This document shows, piece by piece, positions 20,201 through 27,602 of a stretch of 64,000 nt of DNA. Numbering within the stretch: the stretch's first letter is position 1; each line of letters begins with the position of its first letter. The translations under genes and the position numbers were made by a program. Source of the stretch: Gammaproteobacteria bacterium (GTDB taxonomy: Bacteria > Pseudomonadota > Gammaproteobacteria > Pseudomonadales > Azotimanducaceae); NCBI GenBank assembly GCA_009843635.1, contig VYDB01000004.1, forward strand, positions 1-64,000, read 5' to 3'. The notes beneath the pieces were generated by a model. The model made no database searches, was not told the DNA's origin, and saw only the letters and a list, made by a program, of their open reading frames with translations.

Positions 20201-20314
20201 CCGTTGGGTAGGCCGGGTAATTGGCAGCAGCCAGACCGCTCTCCCGGCAGATGGTTTGCCGCAGCAAGCGGCCAGCGTACTGCACCGAGGGTGGCGTCTC
20301 GGACCAGCGGCGGT
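20201..20314 (+). ncRNA. Putative structured small RNA element, copy 2
   Basis: Second copy of the 114-base element at 18887-19000, same orientation, about 87 percent identical and without gaps. The four stems are all kept: P1 20213-20218/20244-20249; P2 20223-20226/20231-20234; P3 20259-20263/20269-20273; P4 20286-20290/20299-20303. A -35-like TTGATC (20165-20170) and -10-like TACAGT (20189-20194) occupy exactly the same relative positions as the promoter-like boxes of copy 1. It accounts for much of the 324-base interval 20119-20442; 20315-20400 shows nothing further. Confidence 0.5.
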
Positions 20315-20409
20315 CAGTCTTCCCACCCTTCCGCCAACCCAATGCTGCGGCCGTCGGCAAGTCGGTGGTTCTGTCGGGGTGGACGTCTACAGAGGTTTGA
20401 GGTGTGCTT

Positions 20410-20443
20410 GCAATATGCTTTCACCGCTGGCAATGTGCTTTCA
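20410..20443 (+). promoter_or_regulatory. Direct repeats upstream of vapBC, candidate operator
   Basis: GCAATATGCTTTCA (20410-20423) and GCAATGTGCTTTCA (20430-20443) are 13/14 identical and spaced exactly 20 bases apart, about two helical turns. The second copy ends in the A of the antitoxin start codon. Ribbon-helix-helix antitoxins bind paired sites and repress their own operons, so this is a natural operator candidate. Confidence 0.5.
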
Positions 20444-20679
20444 TGTCCGTGCAGATCACAATTCGAGGGGTGGCCGAAGAGGTGCGGGATCAGCTTGCCG
20501 TGCGCGCCGCCCAGCGACGTCAGTCCATGCAGGAATTCCTGCGCGGCGAACTTCAGCGCATCGCGTCCCGTCCGTCGGTTGAGGATTGGCTCCAAGGGGT
20601 GCGCCGACGCAAGGAAGCGGCAGGCACGCAAGTGCCGGCCTCGTTCGTCCTGGAGTCGCGTGACGCTGACCGCAAGTGA
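20443..20679 (+). CDS. vapB: FitA/VapB-type ribbon-helix-helix antitoxin
   Basis: A 78-residue DNA-binding antitoxin. The N-terminal ribbon-helix-helix is visible: VQITIRGVAEEVRDQLAVRA, then AQRRQSMQEFLRGELQRI, with the beta strand VQITIRG expected to contact the operator. The C-terminal part (WLQGVRRRKEAAG ... ASFVLESRDADR) is the flexible toxin-neutralising tail of FitA-like proteins. I chose ATG 20443 because the family begins MxxITIR; an upstream in-frame start adds 13 unlikely residues. The stop overlaps the toxin GTG (GTGA), the usual coupled antitoxin-toxin order. Confidence 0.85.
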   Translation: MSVQITIRGVAEEVRDQLAVRAAQRRQSMQEFLRGELQRIASRPSVEDWLQGVRRRKEAAGTQVPASFVLESRDADRK

Positions 20680-21068
20680 CGCAGGTGGTCGATGCATCGG
20701 TGCTGGTTGCGGCTCTGGTGGACGACGGGGAAGATGGCCGTTGGTCCGAAATCTCGATTGGCCGGGATGCGCTTGTCGCACCCGAGCTTCTGCTGGTCGA
20801 GTCATCGAACATTCTGCGCAGGCTTGAGCGGGCGGGCATCATTTCCAACATCGAGGCCAACGCCGCTCACAGCGACCTGCTGCGGCTCGACGTTGAGCTG
20901 TTCCCGTTCGCTCCATTCGCCGAGCGCGTGTGGGCGTTGCGCGGCAACTTGACCGGCTACGATGCTTGGTACGTCGCTGTGGCCGAACGGTTCGAGTGCC
21001 CGCTGCTAACGCTCGACAGAAAGCTCAGCCGCGCAACCGGCCCGATGTGCGAGTTCTTGGTCCCTTAG
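20676..21068 (+). CDS. vapC: VapC/FitB-type PIN-domain toxin (ribonuclease)
   Basis: A 130-residue PIN domain. The acidic metal-binding set is complete: Asp6 in VVDASVLV, Glu42 in LLLVESSNIL, Asp96 in GYDAWYVAVAE and Asp114 in LLTLDRKL, so the nuclease should be active. VapC toxins cut specific tRNA or rRNA targets, often the initiator tRNA. GTG start inside the GTGA overlap with the antitoxin. It closes the accessory island; the unusual tRNA-like gene lies about 2 kb upstream, but any link between them is speculation. Confidence 0.9.
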   Translation: MTQVVDASVLVAALVDDGEDGRWSEISIGRDALVAPELLLVESSNILRRLERAGIISNIEANAAHSDLLRLDVELFPFAPFAERVWALRGNLTGYDAWYVAVAERFECPLLTLDRKLSRATGPMCEFLVP

Positions 21069-21182
21069 CCCCGTAAGGAACTGCTGGCGAGTGGGTCGGC
21101 AGGTTCGCTTGCTTGCAAACTTCAAATCTATGGACGATGGCTTCCTTGAGCGACTGAATCAGATCAGCGGCGTTGCAAACAG

Positions 21183-21518
21183 CTACATCGCCTCGGTGAA
21201 CTTGGCTTCCATGCGGTGGTAGTTCTCGATGCCTGGGTTGTCGGCCATGATGGCTTTCCATTCCTCGGTGCCGAACAGCTTGGGGAATTGCTCGTGGCGG
21301 GTGGCGATGTCCGGCCAGCGGAGAATCCAAGTGATGGTGGCGGAGCCGAGTTCGTCCAAGGGCTTGCCGGTGACCTCGGCCGGTTCGTCCGTTGACACCC
21401 AAAAGCCGAGCAGGTCGAAGTGCTCGCGGATGTAGGGCAGGGCCTTGTCGGCCGCCCATGCCTTGTACTCGGTCATGCGGGTCGGCTCGTAATGGTAGTT
21501 GCGGACTTCATAGATCAT
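21183..21518 (-). CDS. NIPSNAP family protein
   Basis: A 111-residue single dimeric alpha/beta-barrel domain. MIYEVRNYHYEPTRMTEY at the N-terminus, then LGFWVSTDEPAEVTGK and ATITWILRWPDIATRHEQ, match the NIPSNAP pattern in which a stand-alone domain forms a ferredoxin-like dimer. Bacterial members often lie next to oxidoreductases or catabolic genes, but the reaction, if any, is unknown. A GGAG-type site lies upstream. It is isolated and divergent from rlmE, with 99 bases between the two starts. Confidence 0.88.
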   Translation of the reverse strand: MIYEVRNYHYEPTRMTEYKAWAADKALPYIREHFDLLGFWVSTDEPAEVTGKPLDELGSATITWILRWPDIATRHEQFPKLFGTEEWKAIMADNPGIENYHRMEAKFTEAM

Positions 21519-21617
21519 GGGGTTCTCCTTGGCTTGGGTTGCTTCCTAGCCTGTGATGTTAGTTGTTTTTGCGATTGTTTTTGCGGAAGGTGGCACCAGC
21601 GTTGAATTAGGGGGAGC

Positions 21618-22274
21618 ATGGCCAAGCGAAGCAAATCCAGCCAGCGATGGCTCAATCGCCAGAAGCGGGACTATTTCGCTGGCGCGGCACGGCGCGAGGG
21701 CCGGGTGTCCCGCGCCCACTTCAAGCTGGCCCAGCTCGATGAGCGCTTTGGCTTGGTGACGCCGGATTGCTGGATACTGGAACTGGGGGCGGCGCCCGGC
21801 GGTTGGACCTCCTATCTCGCTGAACGGCTGGCGCAGGGACGGGTGGTTGCGGTTGATCCGCTGCCGGTGGCTGCGCCGAGCGCCGGGGTGGAGGTAGTCA
21901 CCGGGCGGTTAGGCGATGAAGCGGTGGCGAGCCGAGTTGAGGCGATTCTTGGTGCCTCGGGACGGTCGCCAATGGTGGATCTGGTGTTGTCCGACATGGC
22001 CCCGAACATCTCGGGGGTGCGGGCGGCCGACCAAGCGCGGGCCATGGACTTGGCGGAGCTGGCGGCCGAGGCAGCCGACCGATGGCTGGCGCCCGGTGGC
22101 GCCTTGGTGGCCAAGCTGATGCAGGGTGAGGGCGTGGACGCTTGGATCAAGGCCGCCAAGGCGGCCTTTGACCAGGTTAGCGTGGTTAAGCCGGCCGCAT
22201 CGCGCGCCGAGTCGCGGGAGGTGTACGCCGTGGCCCAAGGCTACCGGGCGCAAGGGTTTCCCGGTGTGCAATGA
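21618..22274 (+). CDS. rlmE: 23S rRNA (uridine-2'-O) methyltransferase RlmE
   Basis: Methylates the 2'-OH of U2552 (E. coli numbering) of 23S rRNA late in 50S assembly. 218 residues, the family length. The K-D-K-E tetrad is complete: Lys in SRAHFKLAQLDE, Asp in LVLSDMAPNISG, Lys in ALVAKLMQGEG, Glu in RAESREVYAVA. SAM motif I is ELGAAPGGWTSYL. In E. coli rlmE lies directly upstream of ftsH and downstream of greA; here it is separated from greA by the accessory island and from ftsH by about 13 kb. The next gene starts 49 bases after its stop. Confidence 0.95.
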   Translation: MAKRSKSSQRWLNRQKRDYFAGAARREGRVSRAHFKLAQLDERFGLVTPDCWILELGAAPGGWTSYLAERLAQGRVVAVDPLPVAAPSAGVEVVTGRLGDEAVASRVEAILGASGRSPMVDLVLSDMAPNISGVRAADQARAMDLAELAAEAADRWLAPGGALVAKLMQGEGVDAWIKAAKAAFDQVSVVKPAASRAESREVYAVAQGYRAQGFPGVQ

Positions 22275-22323
22275 CATTCTGTGGCACACTTGCGCGCCAC
22301 CGAGTTGACCGAAACGACGCCCC

Positions 22324-23742
22324 ATGGCTGATGCCGATTTCAATGCGCGGCTCGATGCCGTCATCGCCAACCACTTGCCGGGCTGCGATGGGCTGATTGC
22401 CGTCGAGCGCCTGTCCGGGGGCGCCAGCCAGGAAACCTACCGCATCCGCGCCAAGGCGGGCGCTGGCGAGCGTTTGCTGGCCATGCGCCGGGCGCCGGGC
22501 GGGCTGCCGCCCCAGCCCGAGGCCACCGGCGTCCATCCTGGGCTGGCGGTGGAGGCGCGGTTGATGCAGGCGGCCCGTTCGGTGGGCGTGCCGGAGCCCG
22601 AAGTGTTCCACGTGCTCGAAGAGGCCGATGGCCTGGGCGAAGGCTTCCTCATGGAGTGGCTGGACGGCGAGGCCCTCGGGGCGCGCATCGTTCGTTCGCC
22701 GGCGTTCGAAGCCGTGCGGCCGAAGCTCGCCTTCGAATGCGGACGAATACTCGCGCGCATCCACGCCATCGACCTGCAGGCCACCGGCTTGGATCAGGCG
22801 CTGGACACGATCACGCCTGCCGAGTTCCTGGAGCAGACTTGGGAGCGCTACCGTCAGTTCCCGACGCCGCAGCCGATGATCGACTACGCTGGCCGCTGGC
22901 TGATGGACCACCTGCCGGACACCCCCCCGCTTACGCTGGTTCACAACGACTTCCGCAACGGCAACTTCATGATCGACGGGCAGGGGATCATCGCCGTCCT
23001 CGACTGGGAAGTGGCCCACATCGGCGACCCCATGCGCGATCTCGGCTGGATCTGCACCAACTCCTGGCGCTTTGGCCGCAGCGACCTGCCGGTGGGGGGA
23101 TTCGGCCACTACGCGGATCTCTTCGCGGGCTACGAAGCCGAAACCGGCCAGCCCGTGGATCCGGAGAGGGTGCGCTTCTGGGAGGTGTTCGGTTCCTACT
23201 GGTGGGCCATCGGCTGTCTCGGGATGGCCGAGCACTACCGCAGCGGGCCAGACCAGACCGTGGAGCGGCCCGCTATCGGGCGGCGGTCCTCGGAGTGCCA
23301 AGTGGATTGCGTCAACCTGCTGATTCCAGGGCCGGCCAAGCTGGTGCAAGGGCAGGAGCCGGCCGCCGCATCAGAGATGCCGCGCCTGGATGAGCTACTC
23401 ATCAGCGTGCGCGACTACCTGCGCGGCGACGTCATGGCCGAAACCTCTGGCCGCACCAACTTTTTGGCCCGGGTGGCGGGCAACTCACTGGACATCGTGC
23501 TGCGCGACCTTGAACTCGGCGCACCGCATCGCGACGCGGAGCGGGCACGGCTGCGGAACCTGCTCGGTGCCGACGAGAGCTTGGAGGCGTTGCGTTGGCG
23601 CTTGGTCCATGCGCTGCGCGACGGATCCATGCCCTTGGATCATCCCGGTTTGGCTGCCCACCTCCGTGAGACCGTCGTGAACCAAGTCGCCATTGACCAA
23701 CCGAAGTACTCAGGATTCAAGACGGCGGTCGGGGGCACTTAA
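22324..23742 (+). CDS. APH-type phosphotransferase with C-terminal DUF6285 domain
   Basis: 472 residues. Residues 1-340 are an aminoglycoside-phosphotransferase-fold kinase: glycine loop RLSGGASQETYRI, catalytic HNDFRNGNFMID (HxDxxxxN) and metal-binding VLDWEVAHIGDPMRDLGW. Relatives of this kind are grouped with acyl-CoA dehydrogenase ACAD10/11-type kinases acting on hydroxyacyl-CoAs rather than on drugs. The C-terminal ~120 residues (LDELLISVRDYLRGDVM ... GRTNFLARVAGNSLDIVLRD) match the helical DUF6285 domain often fused or adjacent to such kinases. The substrate is not shown by sequence. Confidence 0.85.
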   Translation: MADADFNARLDAVIANHLPGCDGLIAVERLSGGASQETYRIRAKAGAGERLLAMRRAPGGLPPQPEATGVHPGLAVEARLMQAARSVGVPEPEVFHVLEEADGLGEGFLMEWLDGEALGARIVRSPAFEAVRPKLAFECGRILARIHAIDLQATGLDQALDTITPAEFLEQTWERYRQFPTPQPMIDYAGRWLMDHLPDTPPLTLVHNDFRNGNFMIDGQGIIAVLDWEVAHIGDPMRDLGWICTNSWRFGRSDLPVGGFGHYADLFAGYEAETGQPVDPERVRFWEVFGSYWWAIGCLGMAEHYRSGPDQTVERPAIGRRSSECQVDCVNLLIPGPAKLVQGQEPAAASEMPRLDELLISVRDYLRGDVMAETSGRTNFLARVAGNSLDIVLRDLELGAPHRDAERARLRNLLGADESLEALRWRLVHALRDGSMPLDHPGLAAHLRETVVNQVAIDQPKYSGFKTAVGGT

Positions 23743-23748
23743 CCCCGC

Positions 23749-25161
23749 TCACAGAATCACGAACCAGATCACCGCTGCTGCCATTGCCAGTTGGAAAACG
23801 AATACCGTCCAGAGGGTGCCCTTCGCCAAGGTGCCGGGGCGCACCCGGGGGTCGAGGAAACGGCTTTGCAGCCACAGGGTGGCGCCGCTTTGCAGGGGCA
23901 GGAAGAGAGCGGCGGTGACGGCGCCGATGGTCACCAGCAGCACCGGGCTCTCGAAGGTCAGGTAGAGGATGAAGCTGGTCACTGGGACGATCAGAACGTA
24001 GCCCCGGATCCAGTGGCGGCGGTTGACCCGGTGGCGGTCCAGCAGGCCCAGTTCGATCAGGTAGTCGGGCACGAAGCGGCCGCCGGCGGCGATGCCCGAC
24101 AAGGCGGTTGAGAAGAAGATGAAGAAGGCGCCGCAGCCGAACAGCCACAAGGACCAGCCGCCCAACACGTGGGTGAACATGGCGGACAGGGTGCGGATGG
24201 TGTCGAGGCCGGAGGGCGTCGCGCCGCTGCGGTGCAGCACTCCGGCGCCCAGCATGTAGAAGGGCAGCGTCGCCAAGGTGAGGAGGATCAGGGTGGTCCA
24301 GACGTCGGTGTGCAGCACCCGAATCCAGCCCCGGGCCCGGTCCAGCCAGCCGGGGTCGCTGCGGTCGGCGCCGATGTGGCTCGGCCAGCCCTTTTCGATG
24401 CACCAATAGGTGTAGGCCGCCGACTCGCTGGAGTTGACGCCGGTGTAGCCGTACATCGCCAAGGCGAGCACCGCGAACTCCAGGGGAAAGTCGAAGCGCA
24501 GCCCGGAAGCCACGTCGGGCAGGCTCACCGCGTAGTCGGAAAACTGCATCGTGATGGCGCAGACCAGGGTGATGACTGTAAAGCTCATCACCAAGGCGAT
24601 CATCGAGCGCTCAAAGCGCAGGTAGGCGCCGGTGCCCAGCACGGCCATGACGGCCAAGGCGACGATGGCCGTGTTGGTGACTGGGTCGAAGCCGATCAGC
24701 AATTGCAGCCCCTGGCTGGCGCCGCCGACGATGCCGCCCATGGTGAGTAGGGAGGGTATAAAGCCCAGCAAGCCCAAGGGGATGGGCCATGCGATGCCGC
24801 CGTGCCGGGTTGCAATGCGTCCGGGCAGGCGGTTCAGGGCGCGCAGGTAGGTGTCCCCGGAAATGATGATGTAGCGCGCCAACTCGGCCTGCACGATGGA
24901 CTTGCTCCAGCACGACAGCAGCACCCACCAGAGCAGCAGGAAGCCCGCTTGGGCGCCGAGGCTTGAGGTGAGCAGAATTTCTCCGGAGCCGACGATGGTG
25001 CCGGAGATGACGATGCCCGGGCCTAGGTGACGCAGGCGACTGCGAAATCCGACCGGCGGCGTGCGCTGCTCGCCCGGTCGATGGGTGTAGGGGTCGGTTG
25101 TGGCGGACAATGCTAACGAAAGAACGCTGTAGGCCAGCGCAAGGGCGGGCGCCGGGCGCAA
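23749..25161 (-). CDS. NRAMP-superfamily membrane transporter, non-canonical metal site
   Basis: A 470-residue protein with about eleven membrane helices. Helix 1 reads LGPGIVISGTIVGSGEILLT and helix 6 AMYGYTGVNSSESAAYTYW. These positions align with the DPGN and MPH motifs that bind Mn2+/Fe2+ in classical NRAMP proteins, but neither motif is present, so the ion may differ (NRAMP-related Mg2+ transporters also lack them). The N-terminus is uncertain: the longest frame starts at a TTG (25161) and adds about 45 poorly structured residues before the first core helix. It is convergent with the kinase gene (6-base gap) and downstream of the molybdopterin oxidoreductase. Confidence 0.75.
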   Translation of the reverse strand: MRPAPALALAYSVLSLALSATTDPYTHRPGEQRTPPVGFRSRLRHLGPGIVISGTIVGSGEILLTSSLGAQAGFLLLWWVLLSCWSKSIVQAELARYIIISGDTYLRALNRLPGRIATRHGGIAWPIPLGLLGFIPSLLTMGGIVGGASQGLQLLIGFDPVTNTAIVALAVMAVLGTGAYLRFERSMIALVMSFTVITLVCAITMQFSDYAVSLPDVASGLRFDFPLEFAVLALAMYGYTGVNSSESAAYTYWCIEKGWPSHIGADRSDPGWLDRARGWIRVLHTDVWTTLILLTLATLPFYMLGAGVLHRSGATPSGLDTIRTLSAMFTHVLGGWSLWLFGCGAFFIFFSTALSGIAAGGRFVPDYLIELGLLDRHRVNRRHWIRGYVLIVPVTSFILYLTFESPVLLVTIGAVTAALFLPLQSGATLWLQSRFLDPRVRPGTLAKGTLWTVFVFQLAMAAAVIWFVIL

Positions 25162-25201
25162 AGTTGAGCCATGTGGCAGCCTTTCCCCGCGATCACGAAA
25201 A

Positions 25202-27292
25202 TCACGCCACCCGCACCTCGACCGGGATGCCGGTCATGTGGGCTTGATTGCTCAAGGGCTCGAAGCTGCCCACCCCGGAGGGCAGCAAGGCGTTGACGTT
25301 GACCCCTGGATGGTTGCTCGCCACTTGCAAGGCGGGGCTCGCCCCGTGTCCCCAGCCGTGAGTCATCGCCACCACGCCGGGACGCAGGGAGTCGTCGAGC
25401 GCAAGGGTGGCGATGACCGCGCCGCTGGCGCTTTCGACCCGCACTTCAGCGGCCGCCGCCAAGCCCAGGCGCTCGGCGTCCTCCGGGTTCATGTACAGAG
25501 GATTGTCCAGCGCATAGTCGCGTTTGAGGGAGGGCAGGTTGGCGAACCAGCTATTCAGCATCGTGTTGGTGCGTCGGGTGATCAACTTCAATTGATTGTC
25601 GGGTTCCGCGAGCAGTTCATCGAACAGTTCATCGGCCCGTTGCAGGGCCTTCTCGAACAGGGGCGGGCAGCAGTCGATGCGCCCGCCGGGGTTTTGCACG
25701 CCGATTTCAAACAAGGCTTCCGGCGTCGGCGGGGGCAGCACCGCGGTCCCCGACGGGCTCTGGCGCAGCCGCTCCCGGGAGAGGTCGGCAGCGGCCAGTT
25801 GCCGGTCGTGGCGGGCGTTTACGCCCGTGCCATCCGGCTTGACCGGCAGCGGCAGGCCAAGGCGCTCGGCGAGGCTGGCCAACATCCACCACTCCGGCCG
25901 CCGCTCGAATTTCGGCGCCACCACGGCCTCCGTGTGTTGCACGAAGGGCTTGGGTTGGAAGCCCGGCGACAGGGAATTCAGGTCCGCCCGCTCCAGCCAA
26001 TCGGTGGCCGGGAGCGCGTAGTCGGCCAGTTCGGCGGTGGCGCTCGGATAGATGTCGATCACGACGCACAGTTCCAGGCGCTCGAAGGCGCGACGCAGGC
26101 GCGGTCCCCCACCCACGGACAGCAGCGGGTTGCCGGCCATGACGATCAGCGCCCTGACCTTTCCGGACTCAATGTGCTCCGCGAGCAGGTTGGCGGGCAG
26201 GTTGCCGGCGACGGTGCGCAGGGGGCCGAACTCGGTCTCGAAGAACGGGTCCTCGGCCCGCCGCAGGCCCACCGTGGCTGCTGGAAAGTAGCCGGGCGAG
26301 TAGAGATTGCCGCCGCGCCGCCCGAGATTGCCGGTGACCAGGCTCAGCATCTGCGCCAGCCAATAGGCGAGGGTGCCTTGGCGTCCCATGTTGACGCCGG
26401 TGGAGACGTGAATGCTGGCCGCCTTGGCGGTGGCGAACTCCCGCGCCAGCGCCCGGATGGCATCGGCCTCAAGGCCGACCACGGGCGCTGCCCGCTCGGC
26501 CGGAAAGCGGGCGGTGAAGGCGAACAGCTCATCGACCCGCTCGCCGTACCGTGCAAGGACGTCCCGATCGACCCAACCTTGGCGGCGCGTCTCGTCAATC
26601 ATGGCGGCGAGCAGGTAGAGGTCCGTATCCGGCTTGATGCGCACCACGTCGCCGGTGGCGGGCGAGACCGACTCGGTGCGCCGCGGATTGATGTGACGCA
26701 CGGTGCCGCCGCGCTCCACGATGCCGCGCAGCGCCCCCATGGCGTCTGCCATCTGCACGAAGCTCATGTGCGAGATGCGTGGATTGGCGCCGATCACGAG
26801 CAGGTGGTCGGTATGCTCGAAGTCGGGGATGGGGTGCAGGTTCACGGTGCCGAACACCGCCTCGGAGGCGGCGAACTTGTTGGCGCAGTCTTGGGTGCCG
26901 GAGCCGAATGCGTAACGTACGCCCAAGGCCCGCGCGAACTTGCGCGCGGTGTCCCGGCCGGTGCTGTTGAATCCCAAGGGATTGCCGAAATATACGCCGA
27001 TGGACTCCGGGCCGTGGGTGTCGGATAGGATCGACAGCCGCTCGGCGATGTCCTTGAGGGCTTCGGGCCAGGCGATGTTCTCAAAGGTCCCGGCGCTAGT
27101 GCGCCGGCGTGGATGATTCAGCCGATCCGGGTCGTCGTGGACTTCCGTGAACTTCAGCCCCTTGTGGCAGGCGAAGCCGCGATGCACGGGATGCTCGCGA
27201 TCCGGCAGCAGCCGAATCCGCCCTTCATCCACTTCCGCCACCAAGGCGCAGTGCGGCTCGCATATCCTGCAAAACGTGTGAACCCGGCGCAT
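25202..27292 (-). CDS. Molybdopterin-dependent oxidoreductase (formate-dehydrogenase-like superfamily)
   Basis: 696 residues of the bis-MGD oxidoreductase superfamily. The N-terminal [4Fe-4S] site is complete: Cys8, Cys11, Cys15 and Cys42 (C-R-I-C-E-P-H-C ... F-A-C-H-K-G). Cofactor-binding stretches include ESIGVYFGNPLGFNSTGRDT and MNMGRQG-like VSTGVNMGRQGTLAYW. A Cys in FGSGTQDCANKF (about residue 137) could be the Mo ligand. The C-terminal dinucleotide-binding domain follows (RRTNTMLNSWFANLPSLKRD; MTHGWGHGAS). No Tat signal or partner subunit is present, so it is likely cytosolic; donor and acceptor are unknown. Start ATG 27292 fits the family N-terminus. Confidence 0.85.
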   Translation of the reverse strand: MRRVHTFCRICEPHCALVAEVDEGRIRLLPDREHPVHRGFACHKGLKFTEVHDDPDRLNHPRRRTSAGTFENIAWPEALKDIAERLSILSDTHGPESIGVYFGNPLGFNSTGRDTARKFARALGVRYAFGSGTQDCANKFAASEAVFGTVNLHPIPDFEHTDHLLVIGANPRISHMSFVQMADAMGALRGIVERGGTVRHINPRRTESVSPATGDVVRIKPDTDLYLLAAMIDETRRQGWVDRDVLARYGERVDELFAFTARFPAERAAPVVGLEADAIRALAREFATAKAASIHVSTGVNMGRQGTLAYWLAQMLSLVTGNLGRRGGNLYSPGYFPAATVGLRRAEDPFFETEFGPLRTVAGNLPANLLAEHIESGKVRALIVMAGNPLLSVGGGPRLRRAFERLELCVVIDIYPSATAELADYALPATDWLERADLNSLSPGFQPKPFVQHTEAVVAPKFERRPEWWMLASLAERLGLPLPVKPDGTGVNARHDRQLAAADLSRERLRQSPSGTAVLPPPTPEALFEIGVQNPGGRIDCCPPLFEKALQRADELFDELLAEPDNQLKLITRRTNTMLNSWFANLPSLKRDYALDNPLYMNPEDAERLGLAAAAEVRVESASGAVIATLALDDSLRPGVVAMTHGWGHGASPALQVASNHPGVNVNALLPSGVGSFEPLSNQAHMTGIPVEVRVA

Positions 27293-27347
27293 GGTCCCTC
27301 CTCGCCCCAAGCGCCGGATTATGGATGGCGGGCTGCGGCGGGTGCAA

Positions 27348-27407
27348 GCGCGGCCTAGCGGCCGCGCGCCCTACGGGCGCGTATGGAGTTCCGCTACGCG
27401 GAACTCC
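27348..27407. repeat. Cluster of three palindromic hairpins (REP-like, copy 2)
   Basis: Three adjoining perfect stems: 27348-27355/27360-27367 (8 pairs, loop TAGC), 27365-27371/27375-27381 (7 pairs, loop TAC; the same stem as 18578-18594) and 27385-27394/27398-27407 (10 pairs, loop TAC). The first two share three bases and cannot form together, which allows alternative folds. No T tract follows on either strand. Confidence 0.7.
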
Positions 27408-27448
27408 GCGATCAAGTTCTGATTGGGGCAGTTGCCCGTGTGACCGGG

Positions 27449-27541
27449 CTAGCTGGCCCAGACGGGAGCGAGCAGGTAGGCGAGGAAAACGGCCACGGCC
27501 AGCAGGCTGGCGCGGTCCAAACGAATTCTGAGCGGATTCAT
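27449..27541 (-). CDS. Possible 30-residue membrane peptide
   Basis: ATG at 27541 opens a 30-codon frame ending at TAG (27449-27451). The product is MNPLRIRLDRASLLAVAVFL plus a short hydrophobic tail AYLLAPVWAS: a basic N-terminus followed by a single membrane-spanning helix, as in many short membrane proteins. No convincing Shine-Dalgarno precedes it, so support is weak. Confidence 0.25.
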   Translation of the reverse strand: MNPLRIRLDRASLLAVAVFLAYLLAPVWAS

Positions 27542-27602
27542 GAGAGCGAAACTTAGCGCCAAGAGGTCGATTTGGATAAGACCGATTGGCCATATGTTTA
27601 TG

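Larger units (their letters stand above)
27293..27602. other. 310-base intergenic stretch
   Basis: Between the oxidoreductase start and the end of the YeiH-like gene there is no full-size gene. It holds a cluster of three hairpins (27348-27407) and one possible 30-codon minus-strand reading frame (27449-27541), both listed separately. I see no clear promoter consensus. Confidence 0.5.

Noticed and set aside
18887..20314. Integron attC sites as an explanation of the repeats
   Set aside because: Copy 2 contains GTTGGGT, which fits the GTTRRRY core, but copy 1 reads GCCGGGT there and no matching RYYYAAC partner was found. No integrase is present.
26860..26910. Selenocysteine in the molybdopterin oxidoreductase
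   Set aside because: No in-frame TGA occurs; a Cys is present in the candidate ligand region.
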